Notes: a model not told the origin generated them from the sequence alone. Shown: positions 6,749 to 15,287, counted from the stretch's first letter. The stretch is DNA of 23,078 nt from Lentimicrobiaceae bacterium (GCA_009787485.1 WQWP01000021.1:1-23078); one strand, 5' to 3'. Translations and numbers: made by a program.

Positions 6749-7833
6749 AACCAATAAAATAAGGCTTCACCTTTGGCTATAAATTTCAGGCGCTTATTTA
6801 GAAAATTATAGTCCAAATTTGTTATCATATAATCATTTAAAGGAATATTTTCGTCAAATTTTTGTATTTCCTTTTTGCTGTCAGTCAGAATAATTGCTGC
6901 TAAATATCCCGCTTTGGCGGCGGCAACTTGCGCTTCCAATATCTCAAATTTTCCTTCAAAAACAAAATGCCGAAATTGATTGATTCCGGTGTTTATTTCG
7001 CCAAATTTAGTTTTATCATCTTCCGTTTTTAGAATATCCTTTTTGGCAATTAACAAAGCCGTATTTATTATGTCTTGCAGAACAATATACGGTGATTCTA
7101 TTTTTCGTTCGGGGCGATAAGAAATTTCTTCTTTAGCCAATGTGAAAAATGATTTTTTAACTATTTCAATATCAGTTAATAAATCGAATAGGGAACCAAT
7201 GTCAAATAGCTGCTTTATGATTTCCTTTTCCTTGCTTTTGCCGTAAAGAATGCCTGTTGTATTCGGTGCAAAGGCTGTTAGTTTATCTCCGGTAATAGAA
7301 TTAATATCCGGTATATTTAGCGTTACAAATGGTAAATCTTGTTGTAGCCATTCCGTTTCCAATGGTTTATCAAGCAATACAGGATATTGATTTTCAACGA
7401 ATAAAATATCTAACAATATTTCGCGTTCGGGATTATAAATTACCTCGTCTTGTAGATTTTTATTCGCAAAATTTGAATTGTACACGAATTTATAGTGTGC
7501 TTTGGGTATATCGTCTTGGTAACTTCGTTTCGTGTCTAATTCAAATCGTGTAAATTCGCTTGTTTGAATTAGTTGCGTAAAAAATGTTTCTAATTGTTCC
7601 TTATTTGTTTTTGGATTCACAATAATATCAATATCTACTGAAAAGCGTTTTGGTTTGGGCATCAGCAAAATCAAACTTGTGCCGCCTTTAAAAACGAAAT
7701 CTAAACCTGTCATTTTCAATTGTTCCAGTAAATAGAGCGCATAAATCATACTTTCCATTAAATTGGGGTCTTTACTGTATTTTCTTCTTTTTTCAGCAAT
7801 CCAATCGGCTGACAGTGAATTTATGTTAATCAT
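6727..7833 (-). CDS. AbiEii/AbiGii-family nucleotidyltransferase toxin
   Basis: A 368-residue nucleotidyltransferase-fold protein. The hallmark is FKGGTSLILL (48-57) followed by KRFSVDIDI (62-70), the GG(S/T) and DxD metal-binding motifs of the DNA polymerase beta superfamily as found in AbiEii toxins. A later GDKLTAFAPNTTG...KEKEIIKQLFDIGSLFDLL region supplies the conserved Lys and Asp positions of motifs III and IV. AbiE systems are type IV toxin-antitoxin modules that stop phage growth, and related MenT toxins modify tRNA 3' ends. The protein is somewhat longer than many AbiEii members. Its ATG overlaps the end of the upstream antitoxin-like gene by 8 bp, implying translational coupling. 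Confidence 0.85.
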   Translation of the reverse strand: MININSLSADWIAEKRRKYSKDPNLMESMIYALYLLEQLKMTGLDFVFKGGTSLILLMPKPKRFSVDIDIIVNPKTNKEQLETFFTQLIQTSEFTRFELDTKRSYQDDIPKAHYKFVYNSNFANKNLQDEVIYNPEREILLDILFVENQYPVLLDKPLETEWLQQDLPFVTLNIPDINSITGDKLTAFAPNTTGILYGKSKEKEIIKQLFDIGSLFDLLTDIEIVKKSFFTLAKEEISYRPERKIESPYIVLQDIINTALLIAKKDILKTEDDKTKFGEINTGINQFRHFVFEGKFEILEAQVAAAKAGYLAAIILTDSKKEIQKFDENIPLNDYMITNLDYNFLNKRLKFIAKGEALFYWFQTIRLL

Positions 7834-8575
7834 GGAAGATAGTTTTAGGAATGTCTGTTTTATGTAGTAGTTCTGTTAATTCAATCTCTTTTCCTCGCCG
7901 TTTAGCATAGTGAAACAACGTAGTAAAATGTATGGAATAACGATTGTAGGCTGTGTTAAGAATATGTATCATTTCGCTACCTTGAAAAGGTAAAAATAGT
8001 TTTTGGTTGGAAATCAAATCAATAATTAACTTTTCAAGAGTAACTGTAGTTGCTTTATTAACTTGTTGCACAGGCGATTTTGTAACTAACGGTTCTATAA
8101 CAATTGTTGATTCGTTTTTAAAAACATATCGTTCAATCTCTTTTTCTTCAGGTTGAATGAAAACATTTTGTTTTTGTTCTTTTAGAAAATCATAAACAGG
8201 TTCAATAGCTTCTTTTTCAACTTGTAAAATGGTAACAAATTGTGCAGGAATATGTAACATAAACTCATTGATAATTTGCGTTGACCAAATACAGCATTTT
8301 AACGTTGGAAACTGTTTTTGAATTTTTGAAAAAGTTTTATAGTCTTTTTCGCTGATATTCGGGATAAAAACGGGTTTGTATTGTAGTGTAAACAAATCTC
8401 GCGAAACAGACGAAATAATATGCTTATTTTTCAAGTCATGTATCTTCCAACGAAAAGTTGTTTCTTTCAAATCTGCATCAAATTTCCGAAAAAAACCGAA
8501 GAGTTCCTGCCTTGAAAAATAGTTTTTGTATTGAAATGTGTGTTTCAATTGTTTTTCTATCAACTCTTTTGCCAT
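7826..8575 (-). CDS. AbiEi-like (DUF6577-type) winged-helix antitoxin partner
   Basis: A 249-residue protein encoded immediately upstream of, and overlapping by 8 bp, the AbiEii-like toxin. The N-terminus (KNYFSRQELFGFFRKF, then TTFRWKIHDLKNKHIISSVSRD) looks like a winged-helix DNA-binding domain of the AbiEi type. The rest has no motif I can name. By position it is the antitoxin/autorepressor; similar proteins paired with AbiEii toxins in Bacteroidota are, as I recall, called DUF6577. I place the start at the ATG at 8575 (MAKELIEKQLKH). The longer in-frame start at 8629 lies inside the promoter and would add a nonsense hydrophobic stretch. Confidence 0.7.
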   Translation of the reverse strand: MAKELIEKQLKHTFQYKNYFSRQELFGFFRKFDADLKETTFRWKIHDLKNKHIISSVSRDLFTLQYKPVFIPNISEKDYKTFSKIQKQFPTLKCCIWSTQIINEFMLHIPAQFVTILQVEKEAIEPVYDFLKEQKQNVFIQPEEKEIERYVFKNESTIVIEPLVTKSPVQQVNKATTVTLEKLIIDLISNQKLFLPFQGSEMIHILNTAYNRYSIHFTTLFHYAKRRGKEIELTELLHKTDIPKTIFHD

Positions 8576-8601
8576 AGTAATTATAATAATATATTCAAAT
8601 G

Positions 8602-8630
8602 CAAAGATAATAAAAAATAAAACAAACAAA
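8602..8630 (-). promoter_or_regulatory. Bacteroidota-type promoter of the AbiE-like operon
   Basis: Minus-strand TTTG (8627-8630), then TATCTTTG (8602-8609), spacing 17 nt from the TTG, fits the consensus. Transcription would start near 8595, some 20 nt before the ATG at 8575. If the partner protein autoregulates like other AbiEi proteins, its operator should lie here; the region is too AT-rich for me to pick out clear inverted repeats. Confidence 0.6.
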
Positions 8631-8747
8631 AGACAATAAAATTAATTTATTGGCAAATGTTTGATTTTTTTGAATGTGGTTTGAAAATGCAGTATGGGAG
8701 TAGCCCTTTCGTTTTCTGAGACCCCATCCCTTGCTATTGTTATTACA

Positions 8748-8781
8748 AAACGACAAAACCCATTTTTGAATTTTGCCGTTT
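8748..8781. terminator. Weak hairpin downstream of the T9SS remnant
   Basis: AAACGACAAAA (8748-8758) pairs with TTTTGCCGTTT (8771-8781), 11 bp with one G-T wobble and a 12-nt loop. It lies just after the stop of the T9SS gene remnant on the minus strand. No good T-run follows on either strand, so terminator activity is uncertain. Confidence 0.3.
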
Positions 8782-8803
8782 CAAAAAAATAAACTCTGAA
8801 AGA

Positions 8804-9745
8804 CTATTCTTTCACAATCTTTTGAATAACAATATCATTATTTGTAAAAATCTTTACCATATAAACACCTTTTGCCAAAGCGGATAGGGAGATTTTTTCG
8901 TTAAAATTGTTTTCAGAAAGCAATAAAGCGCCTGTCATTGAGTAAACTTCAACTTTCTTTATCTGTAATTCAGATTTTATAAAAATCTCATCATTAGTGG
9001 GGTTGGGATAGATTTGGATTTTTTGAGCATTATTTTCTTCAATACCTACCACTGGTTTAAATGTAACATTTATAGTTGCATTTTCTTGAGTATTTGAAAT
9101 TGTATAAGTATTTCCACCTATCTGAACATTGCTACCGTTCAGTTTCCACTGATCAACTTCGTAATTATTATCAGGCGTTGCTGCAAAGATTTGATTAGCA
9201 CCGTATTCTACACTTACCGCTCCCGACGGATTGATTGTTCCATTAGCTCCGGCAATTGCCGTAATGGTGTAAGTATTGATTTGTACATCCTCAACGGTTA
9301 CTGTTTGGTTTGCAGTGATATTGCTAATGGTGTAATCGCCTGCCGCCGGAGTTATTACTGTTCCGTTGGCTTTTACAGTAATAGTAGATTGATTGTAGGC
9401 TGCATCTAACGTTACAGTGAAAGAATAATTGTCGCCATGATTTACCGGTGAACTTGAATCGCCGGCAGGTGCAATCGTTGCGCCAGTAACCGTGGGCAGG
9501 GTTACGGTGTAAGTGTTTATTTGCACACCTTCAACGGTTACTGTTTGGTTTGCAGTGATATTGCTAATGGTGTAATCGCCTGCCGCCGGAGTTATTACTG
9601 TTCCGTTGGCTTTTACAATGATTGTAGATTGATTGTAGGCTGCATCTAACGTTACGGTAAAAGAATAATTGCCGCCATGATTTACCGGTGAACTTGAGCC
9701 ACCGGTAGGTGCAACCGTTGCGCCGGTAACAGTGGGCAGGGTTGT
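8804..9745 (-). pseudogene. 5'-truncated T9SS cargo protein with repeat domains
   Basis: The frame is open for about 313 codons, from an in-frame TAG (9746-9748) to the stop at 8804, but has no plausible start or signal peptide. Two 80-residue repeats (NYSFTVTLDAAYNQST, DYTISNITANQTVTVE) come first. Next is a divergent InlB-B-like repeat (GANGTINPSGAVSVEYGAN ... WKLNGSNV). A type A T9SS sorting domain closes it (IQIYPNPTNDEIFI ... KGVYMVKIF ... QKIVKE). Such proteins are exported by Sec, then secreted across the outer membrane and anchored. Without the N-terminus this one cannot be exported, so I call it a remnant. The repeat homology breaks precisely at 9743/9744, showing where the 5' part was lost. 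Confidence 0.75.
9264..9743 (-). repeat. 240-bp tandem repeat, two copies
   Basis: Positions 9291-9503 recur at 9531-9743 with an exact 240-bp period (80 codons) and only scattered substitutions. The period preserves the reading frame. The outer copy stops abruptly at 9743, after AGTGGGCAGGGTT, where the sequence changes to unrelated AT-rich DNA. Confidence 0.9.
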
Positions 9746-10161
9746 CTAAGGCGCTTTTTAAAAATCTCTCTTTGTAGATGTAAATAGTATTTGAAAAGTA
9801 TGTAATAATAGCAAATAATTAGCGTTTTATTCGTTGCAAAAGGTTGTATTTTAGTTTATTGAATATCATGTTATAAGGCATTTAAGTATCAATAAGAATT
9901 AATAAGATATAATAAGAACCACATTGACTGTATATTAAGTTTCGTTTAAATCATGGTACAAATACACAATAAAAAACGATATAAAACGATGGAAATGTAT
10001 AAAAAAATATCAATAAAATAAATATAAAGTGCTTGTTTATAGATATTTTATTGGTTTTTATGATATATGGTTATGGGGTGTTAGACTACGCAGATGACGC
10101 AGATTAAACAGATTTACGCAGATATTAAATCTTTAAATTTTTAAATTTTAAATCAAAAAAT
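9746..10161. other. Gene-free AT-rich stretch
   Basis: About 415 bp with no credible gene. It holds an 11-bp match (ATGGTACAAAT, 9953-9963) to a site at 6188-6198, and the dispersed repeat at 10088-10123 just before prfB. I see no canonical TAnnTTTG promoter for prfB. Minus-strand ATGs open only very short frames. Confidence 0.6.
10088..10123 (+). repeat. Dispersed 36-bp repeat, copy 3
   Basis: ACGCAGATG, ACGCAGATT, AAACAGATTT, ACGCAGAT in tandem, one base shorter than copy 1 and otherwise identical. It lies 38 bp upstream of the prfB start, probably within its leader or promoter region. Confidence 0.88.
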
Positions 10162-11242
10162 ATGATACAATTAGACCAAATTAAAGAAACCCAAACCAGA
10201 CTCAGCGAGCTAAGGAGGTATCTTTGACATTGATGCCAAGTTAGAAGAAATCAACGCCAAAGAAAAAATTTCCCACGAAAACAATTTTTGGGATGACCCA
10301 AAATCTGCAGAAAAACTACTGAAAGAGATTAGCTTGATTAAATCTTGGGTGCAGGAATACGACCACGCCGCCACGTTAGTAGAAGACCTATCGGTTTTAT
10401 ACGATTTTTTTATGGCGGAAGAAGCTACCGAGCAAGAGACAGACGAGGCTTACAAAACCGCTCTGCAAGCCATTGAAAAGCTGGAATTTAGAAACATGAT
10501 GCGCGAAGAAGAAGACCCAATGGGCGTCATCTTAACCATCAACTCCGGCGCAGGCGGCACCGAAAGTTGCGATTGGGCAGAAATGCTGCTCCGCATGTAC
10601 ATCCGCTGGGGAGAACGAAACAAATACGCTATCAAATTGTTAGACCGCCAGGAAGGCGATGTTGCCGGAATCAAATCTGCCACCATAGAGTTGGATGGTC
10701 CTTACGGATACGGCTATCTGAAAAGCGAAAACGGCGTGCATCGCTTAGTGCGTTTGTCGCCTTTCGATTCGGCAAACAAAAGGCATACTTCCTTTGCCTC
10801 TGTTTACGCCTATCCCATTATTAATGATGATATTGTGATTGATATTAACCCTTCTGATATTTCGTGGGATACCTATCGCTCCAGTGGTCCGGGCGGGCAA
10901 AACGTAAACAAAGTGGAAACGGCGGTGCGCTTACACCACCATCCCTCCGGAATTATTGCGGAGTGCCAGGAAACGCGCTCGCAACTTCAAAACCGCGAAA
11001 AAGCGATGCAAATGCTAAAATCGCAACTTTACCAACGCGAAATGGAGAAGAAGCGCGAAAAAGTTTCAGAAATTGAAAGCAGCAAAAAAAGGATAGAATG
11101 GGGCTCGCAAATAAGAAGTTACGTCATGCACCCTTATAAAATGGTGAAAGATTTGCGCACCCGCTACGAAACGTCGAATGTGAATGCGGTGATGGATGGG
11201 GAGTTGGATGAGTTTATTAAGGCTTATTTGATGGAGAATTAA
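10162..11242 (+). CDS. prfB: Peptide chain release factor 2, with programmed +1 frameshift
   Basis: RF2 recognises UAA and UGA and triggers peptide release. Zero-frame codons 10162-10224 end CTA AGG AGG TAT CTT, then an in-frame TGA (10225-10227) followed by C. Slipping +1 at CTT continues at GAC (10226) through to 11242, giving 359 residues, normal for RF2. The product has the stop-codon-reading SPF tripeptide (about 199-201, RLSPFDSANK) and the catalytic GGQ (about 244-246, SSGPGGQNVNKVET). The AGGAGG three bases before CTT is the internal Shine-Dalgarno-like stimulator. Low RF2 slows termination at TGA and favours frameshifting, an autoregulatory loop. A conventional single-frame call would wrongly start at 10334 and lose the first 57 residues. 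Confidence 0.96.
10213..10228 (+). promoter_or_regulatory. RF2 programmed frameshift site
   Basis: AGGAGGTATCTTTGAC: a Shine-Dalgarno-like AGGAGG (10213-10218), a spacer, slippery CTT, and the TGA stop in a weak-termination C context. This is the same as the classic bacterial prfB recoding signal (AGGGGGTATCTTTGAC in E. coli) except for one base. Confidence 0.95.
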
Positions 11243-11246
11243 GAGG

Positions 11247-12497
11247 TTACCTGTAATCCAACTTAACAAAAACAAATAGCATAATCGTAAACGCCCACAA
11301 CGAAGACCCACCGTAACTAATTAATGGCAAGGGTATTCCAATAATAGGCAACAACCCGATCGTCATTCCGATATTAATAAAAAAATGGAAGAAGAAGATA
11401 CCGGCAATGCCGTATCCGTAATATTTGACAAACGGGTCGCGCTGTCGTTCAGAAAGTCGTAAAATTCTTAATACTAATCCTAAAAATAAAAGACAAATAG
11501 TTAAACTACCAAGAAATCCCCATTCTTCTCCAATGCCGCAGAAGATAAAATCGGTGTGTTGTTCCGGCACAAAATTGAGTTTGGTTTGTGTGCCGCTTCG
11601 GTATCCTTTTCCAGTCCAACCGCCTGAACCTATGGCAATTTTCGATTGATTAAGATTGTAATCGGCGCCTTGCGGGTCGTTTACGATGCCCAACAGGGTA
11701 TCAATGCGCATTTTTTGATGTGATTGCAATACTTTACTGTACCCTATGTCGGCAATGGCAATGAACATGAGCGCCAATCCGTAAATAATGGCGTTTCGAA
11801 TCAATTTCTTTTTATCTCTTCTATTCCAAATCCAAAAACCGATAAAAACAGTGGTAATGAGTGCAATGGCGTAAATTTCATTCCAATATAATGTAATTAA
11901 AAACAGTGTAACAGACACTGCGCCTACTACTAAAATCCAACCTGTTAAGCCTATTCTGTAAAACAAAAAAATGAACGAGAGAAATACCAACGCCGATCCC
12001 GTATCTTTTTGAAGCATAATGATAAAAACGGGAGCCAATATGATGCAAAAAGCAGCGAGCCACGTATTTTTTTTCTCTTGCAGTGTTTTTCCTTCACTAA
12101 AGAATTTAGCCAATGCCAACGCCGTGCCGAATTTACAAAATTCTGTAGGCTGAATGCTGAAATTTCCGATTTTAATCCAGGCATGCGCTCCCGAAATTTC
12201 AGTTCCGAAAAAGAGTACCAAAATCATTAAGAAAAGACAAAATAAATAGATTGGATATGCCAAAAATGAATAGTATTGTCCTTTTATTAAAAGAATTACA
12301 ATGGCAATAATCAAAGAGGTTCCAATAAAAACAAGTTGTCGCGTATAGGCATTACTCATGCTAAAGAAGTTTTCTGCTGCCGGATTGTAGGAGGTAGAGA
12401 AAATGGTAATCAAACCTATAGAAATTAAAGCCAAGTAATACAATATCAACCGTATATCAAATTCATTTGAACCACCAAGCGAAACTTCTTTAATCAT
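11247..12497 (-). CDS. rodA: Rod-shape-determining peptidoglycan glycosyltransferase RodA (SEDS)
   Basis: A 416-residue polytopic protein with about ten hydrophobic segments. SEDS signatures are visible: AHAWIKIGNFSIQPTEFCK (104-122), GADYNLNQSKIAIGSGG (277-293), the PEQHTDFIF region (311-319), IGEEWGFLG (322-330), and the C-terminal IGIPLPLISYGGSS (386-399). RodA polymerises lipid II into glycan strands during cylinder elongation, working with the class B transpeptidase PBP2. That partner gene, mrdA, lies 3 bp upstream. RodA rather than FtsW is favoured by the mrdA neighbour. Its stop is 4 bp from the convergent prfB stop. Confidence 0.94.
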   Translation of the reverse strand: MIKEVSLGGSNEFDIRLILYYLALISIGLITIFSTSYNPAAENFFSMSNAYTRQLVFIGTSLIIAIVILLIKGQYYSFLAYPIYLFCLFLMILVLFFGTEISGAHAWIKIGNFSIQPTEFCKFGTALALAKFFSEGKTLQEKKNTWLAAFCIILAPVFIIMLQKDTGSALVFLSFIFLFYRIGLTGWILVVGAVSVTLFLITLYWNEIYAIALITTVFIGFWIWNRRDKKKLIRNAIIYGLALMFIAIADIGYSKVLQSHQKMRIDTLLGIVNDPQGADYNLNQSKIAIGSGGWTGKGYRSGTQTKLNFVPEQHTDFIFCGIGEEWGFLGSLTICLLFLGLVLRILRLSERQRDPFVKYYGYGIAGIFFFHFFINIGMTIGLLPIIGIPLPLISYGGSSLWAFTIMLFVFVKLDYR

Positions 12498-12500
12498 AAT

Positions 12501-14300
12501 TTATAAGGTTGACATTGAGATGATACGTTTTTCCAAATCTTTTCTTTTTACTTCTCTATTCAGGTAAAACTCAGTAATTAAGCTAGCAATGGGGGCAGCT
12601 ACGGTAGCGCCAAATCCGCCGTTTTCTACCAAACAAAACACTACTATTTTAGGATCTTCTTTGGGGGCAATGCTCACAAAAACAGAATGGTCTTTTCCGT
12701 GAGGATTTTGCGCCGTCCCTGTTTTTCCTAATACTTTTATGCCCGGAATTTGTGCAATTCTTCCGGTACCAATCAACACTGCTTGTTCCATGCCTTCAAG
12801 AATGGCGTCGAAATGCTTTTTATCAAAATGGCAATCAACTTTTTCGGGGTATCGGTCGTTAGGCGTATCTTTGGTGTCTATCGCTTTGATAACATGCGGT
12901 TTATAATAGAACCCTTTGTTCGCAATAATTGCTACAAAGTTTGCCATTTGAATGGGCGTAACCGCAGCCTCTCCCTGTCCTATACTCATAGAAATGATGG
13001 AGTTGGCATGCCATGATTTTCGGTGGAGTTTGTCGAAATACTCCACGCTGGGAATAATACCCCTTGTTTCATAAGGCAAATCGGAGTCGAATTTCACTCC
13101 AAAGCCCAACGCATTGATGTGGTCTTTCCATGCCTGATAGGCTTCCTGTATATTTTTGTATCTCTTTCTGTTAGAGAGCGTATTATAAAAAGACCTACAA
13201 AAATAAGTATTGCAGGAAGTAGTTATGGCATATATCAAATCGGGGTTGCCGGCGTGTGGGTGGCATTTAACGGTATGTGACCCCATATTATACCCACCGC
13301 CGCAAGAGTAAATAGTTCTCGGCGTAATAACTTCTTCCTCCAAAGCAATTAACGCGCTTGCCAATTTGAAGGTAGAGCCCGGCGGATACATTGCCTGAAG
13401 TGCACGGTTAAATAGCGGCCGGCGGTTAAGATCTTGTGTTAAAGCGTTATAATTTTTGCTCCGTGCGCTTCCTACCAACAAATTCGGGTCGTAGGTGGGC
13501 ATGGAAACAATACACAAAATCTCTCCAGTGGCAGGCTCAATAGCCACAATACTGCCCCGTTTATTATGCATGAGTTTTTCTCCATATTCTTGCAGTGCAC
13601 CGTCTAAAGTGCTCCACAAAGATTGCCCTTGTACCGAAAGTTCGTCTTCTTCCCCATTTTTGTAACTTCCTATTACTCTGCTATGTACATCTACAAACAC
13701 TATACGTTTGCCCTTAGTACCGCGCAATTCCTGCTCGTATGCTTTCTCTATGCCGCTAATTCCAATGTAATCACCCAGTTGATAATAATTGTTTTCTTCC
13801 AAAATTTTTTCATCTACCTCGCCCACATAGCCCAAAATGTGCGCTGCGATGGGTTTGGGGTAATGTCGCAACGTTCTGTTTTGCACGAAAAAACCGGGAA
13901 ATTTATATAGTTTTTCTTGCAAATATCCGTAATCTGATTTCGACATTTGTTGCGCCACCAATGAAGGACTTTGCTTAGAATATTTTCGGGCTTTTTCAAT
14001 GCGTTTCATCAATTCTTGTTGGCTGATATTCAAAATACGACACAAGTCTGCGGTATCAAACGCGCGCATTTCGCCCGGCACCACCATTAAGTCGTAAGCC
14101 GCATCGTTATACACTAATAAAGAGTCGTTTCTGTCGTAAATTAAACCACGGGCAGGGTGTTCGACAATACTACGTAGCGCATTTTTCTCCGCCCGTTCAC
14201 CATATGAGGGATCCAAAACTTGTAAATGAAACAATCGCACTAAAAATACGAGTGTTACGATCAAAATGATAAAAACAATAATGCGGTAACGTATATCCAT
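12501..14300 (-). CDS. mrdA: Penicillin-binding protein 2 (elongation transpeptidase)
   Basis: A 599-residue class B PBP with one N-terminal membrane anchor (about 5-25). The pedestal domain has EHPARGLIYDRN (47-58). The transpeptidase domain carries the three canonical motifs: STFK (309-312, Ser309 nucleophile), SCN (362-364) and KTGT (526-529). The cysteine/histidine cluster between motifs (SCGGG ... VKCHPHAGNPDL) is typical of PBP2 proteins. It cross-links new peptidoglycan during elongation and is a target of beta-lactams. It is coupled to rodA (3-bp gap), and its ATG directly abuts the stop of the polyprenyl synthase gene. The usual mreBCD genes are not in this window. Confidence 0.96.
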   Translation of the reverse strand: MDIRYRIIVFIILIVTLVFLVRLFHLQVLDPSYGERAEKNALRSIVEHPARGLIYDRNDSLLVYNDAAYDLMVVPGEMRAFDTADLCRILNISQQELMKRIEKARKYSKQSPSLVAQQMSKSDYGYLQEKLYKFPGFFVQNRTLRHYPKPIAAHILGYVGEVDEKILEENNYYQLGDYIGISGIEKAYEQELRGTKGKRIVFVDVHSRVIGSYKNGEEDELSVQGQSLWSTLDGALQEYGEKLMHNKRGSIVAIEPATGEILCIVSMPTYDPNLLVGSARSKNYNALTQDLNRRPLFNRALQAMYPPGSTFKLASALIALEEEVITPRTIYSCGGGYNMGSHTVKCHPHAGNPDLIYAITTSCNTYFCRSFYNTLSNRKRYKNIQEAYQAWKDHINALGFGVKFDSDLPYETRGIIPSVEYFDKLHRKSWHANSIISMSIGQGEAAVTPIQMANFVAIIANKGFYYKPHVIKAIDTKDTPNDRYPEKVDCHFDKKHFDAILEGMEQAVLIGTGRIAQIPGIKVLGKTGTAQNPHGKDHSVFVSIAPKEDPKIVVFCLVENGGFGATVAAPIASLITEFYLNREVKRKDLEKRIISMSTL

Positions 14301-15269
14301 TTATTTGCTTCGTTTACTGAGCTTTAACGCCAACTGTCGAAGCGTTTCCTTCTGTTCGTTATTGAGCGAGGTTTCTTCAACATTTTTATAGGCATAGATC
14401 AGATATTCATCAATTCTTTTTTCTGTTTCTTCTTTGCAACGTAAAGCATCGAAAATTGTTTTTACGGCATTAAATTTTTCTTTTTTATCGTACTGCTCGG
14501 AGGAAAAATAGTGTTGAAGTTGTGTTTTTTGTACATTATTTGCTTTTTGCAACGCTAATAAATACGGATATGTTTTTTTATGGGCTTGGATATCGCCGCC
14601 AATCTCTTTTCCAAAGGTTTCGGTGTCGGCATAAACATCTAATAAATCATCTACCAATTGAAATGCCAATCCAAGATTAATTCCGAATTGATACAGTGCA
14701 TTTTGATCCTTTTGTGAAGCGTTTGCTAAGATGGCGCCTGTTTTTAGACAACCGGCAAGCATCACGGCGGTTTTCAGGCGGATCATATTTATATATTCTT
14801 CTATGGTAACCTCCTCTTGCGTTTCAAAATCGAGGTCATATTGTTGTCCTTCACAAACTTCGATGGAGGTTTGAATGAAGAGGTTCGACATGCTGATGAG
14901 TGTTTCCGGTGTGCATGGCGTTTTGAGCAGTTGTTGCATTGCCATAGAAGCCAGCACATCACCGGAAAGGATGGCGATGTTGCTGTTCCATTTTTTATAT
15001 ACGGTTTCTTTACCGCGACGGATGGGGGCGTTGTCCATAATATCATCATGAATTAGTGTGAAATTATGCAACATTTCGTAGGCTGTGGCGGGGAAGAAGG
15101 CGTTTTCGGTGGTTGCGCCAAATAGTTCTGCGGCTAACAGTACTAATTGCGGGCGGATGCGCTTGCCTCCCTGCGACATGATGTAGTTTACGGGGGCGTA
15201 AAGGTTTTGAGGTTCGGTGGTTTGGGCTAAGTGGTTGAAGAAGTGGTCTAAGGAGGTTTCGGGGGTCAT
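14301..15269 (-). CDS. Short-chain polyprenyl diphosphate synthase (FPP/GGPP synthase-like)
   Basis: A 322-residue trans-isoprenyl diphosphate synthase that condenses isopentenyl diphosphate onto allylic primers. Visible motifs are GGKRIRP (34-40), the first aspartate-rich motif DDIMD (75-79) followed by RRG, and the second, DDLLD (207-211), with the GKEIGGD lid region (220-226). The first motif lacks the two-residue insertion of classic bacterial FPP synthases (IspA). Phe70, five residues before DDIMD, should limit chain length, suggesting a C15-C20 product. The stop abuts the mrdA ATG, so this precursor-supply gene is probably co-expressed with the elongation genes. Exact chain length cannot be told from sequence alone. 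Confidence 0.87.
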   Translation of the reverse strand: MTPETSLDHFFNHLAQTTEPQNLYAPVNYIMSQGGKRIRPQLVLLAAELFGATTENAFFPATAYEMLHNFTLIHDDIMDNAPIRRGKETVYKKWNSNIAILSGDVLASMAMQQLLKTPCTPETLISMSNLFIQTSIEVCEGQQYDLDFETQEEVTIEEYINMIRLKTAVMLAGCLKTGAILANASQKDQNALYQFGINLGLAFQLVDDLLDVYADTETFGKEIGGDIQAHKKTYPYLLALQKANNVQKTQLQHYFSSEQYDKKEKFNAVKTIFDALRCKEETEKRIDEYLIYAYKNVEETSLNNEQKETLRQLALKLSKRSK

Positions 15270-15287
15270 ATTATTGATTTTTTTGGC

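Noticed and set aside
9264..9743. 240-bp repeats as an insertion sequence or duplicated assembly artefact
   Set aside because: The units keep an 80-codon period in frame with scattered substitutions, as for protein domain repeats, and no transposase is present.
10334..11242. RF2 as a 302-residue protein starting at TTG 10334
   Set aside because: The upstream DNA encodes the conserved RF2 N-terminus once the programmed frameshift at CTTTGAC is read.
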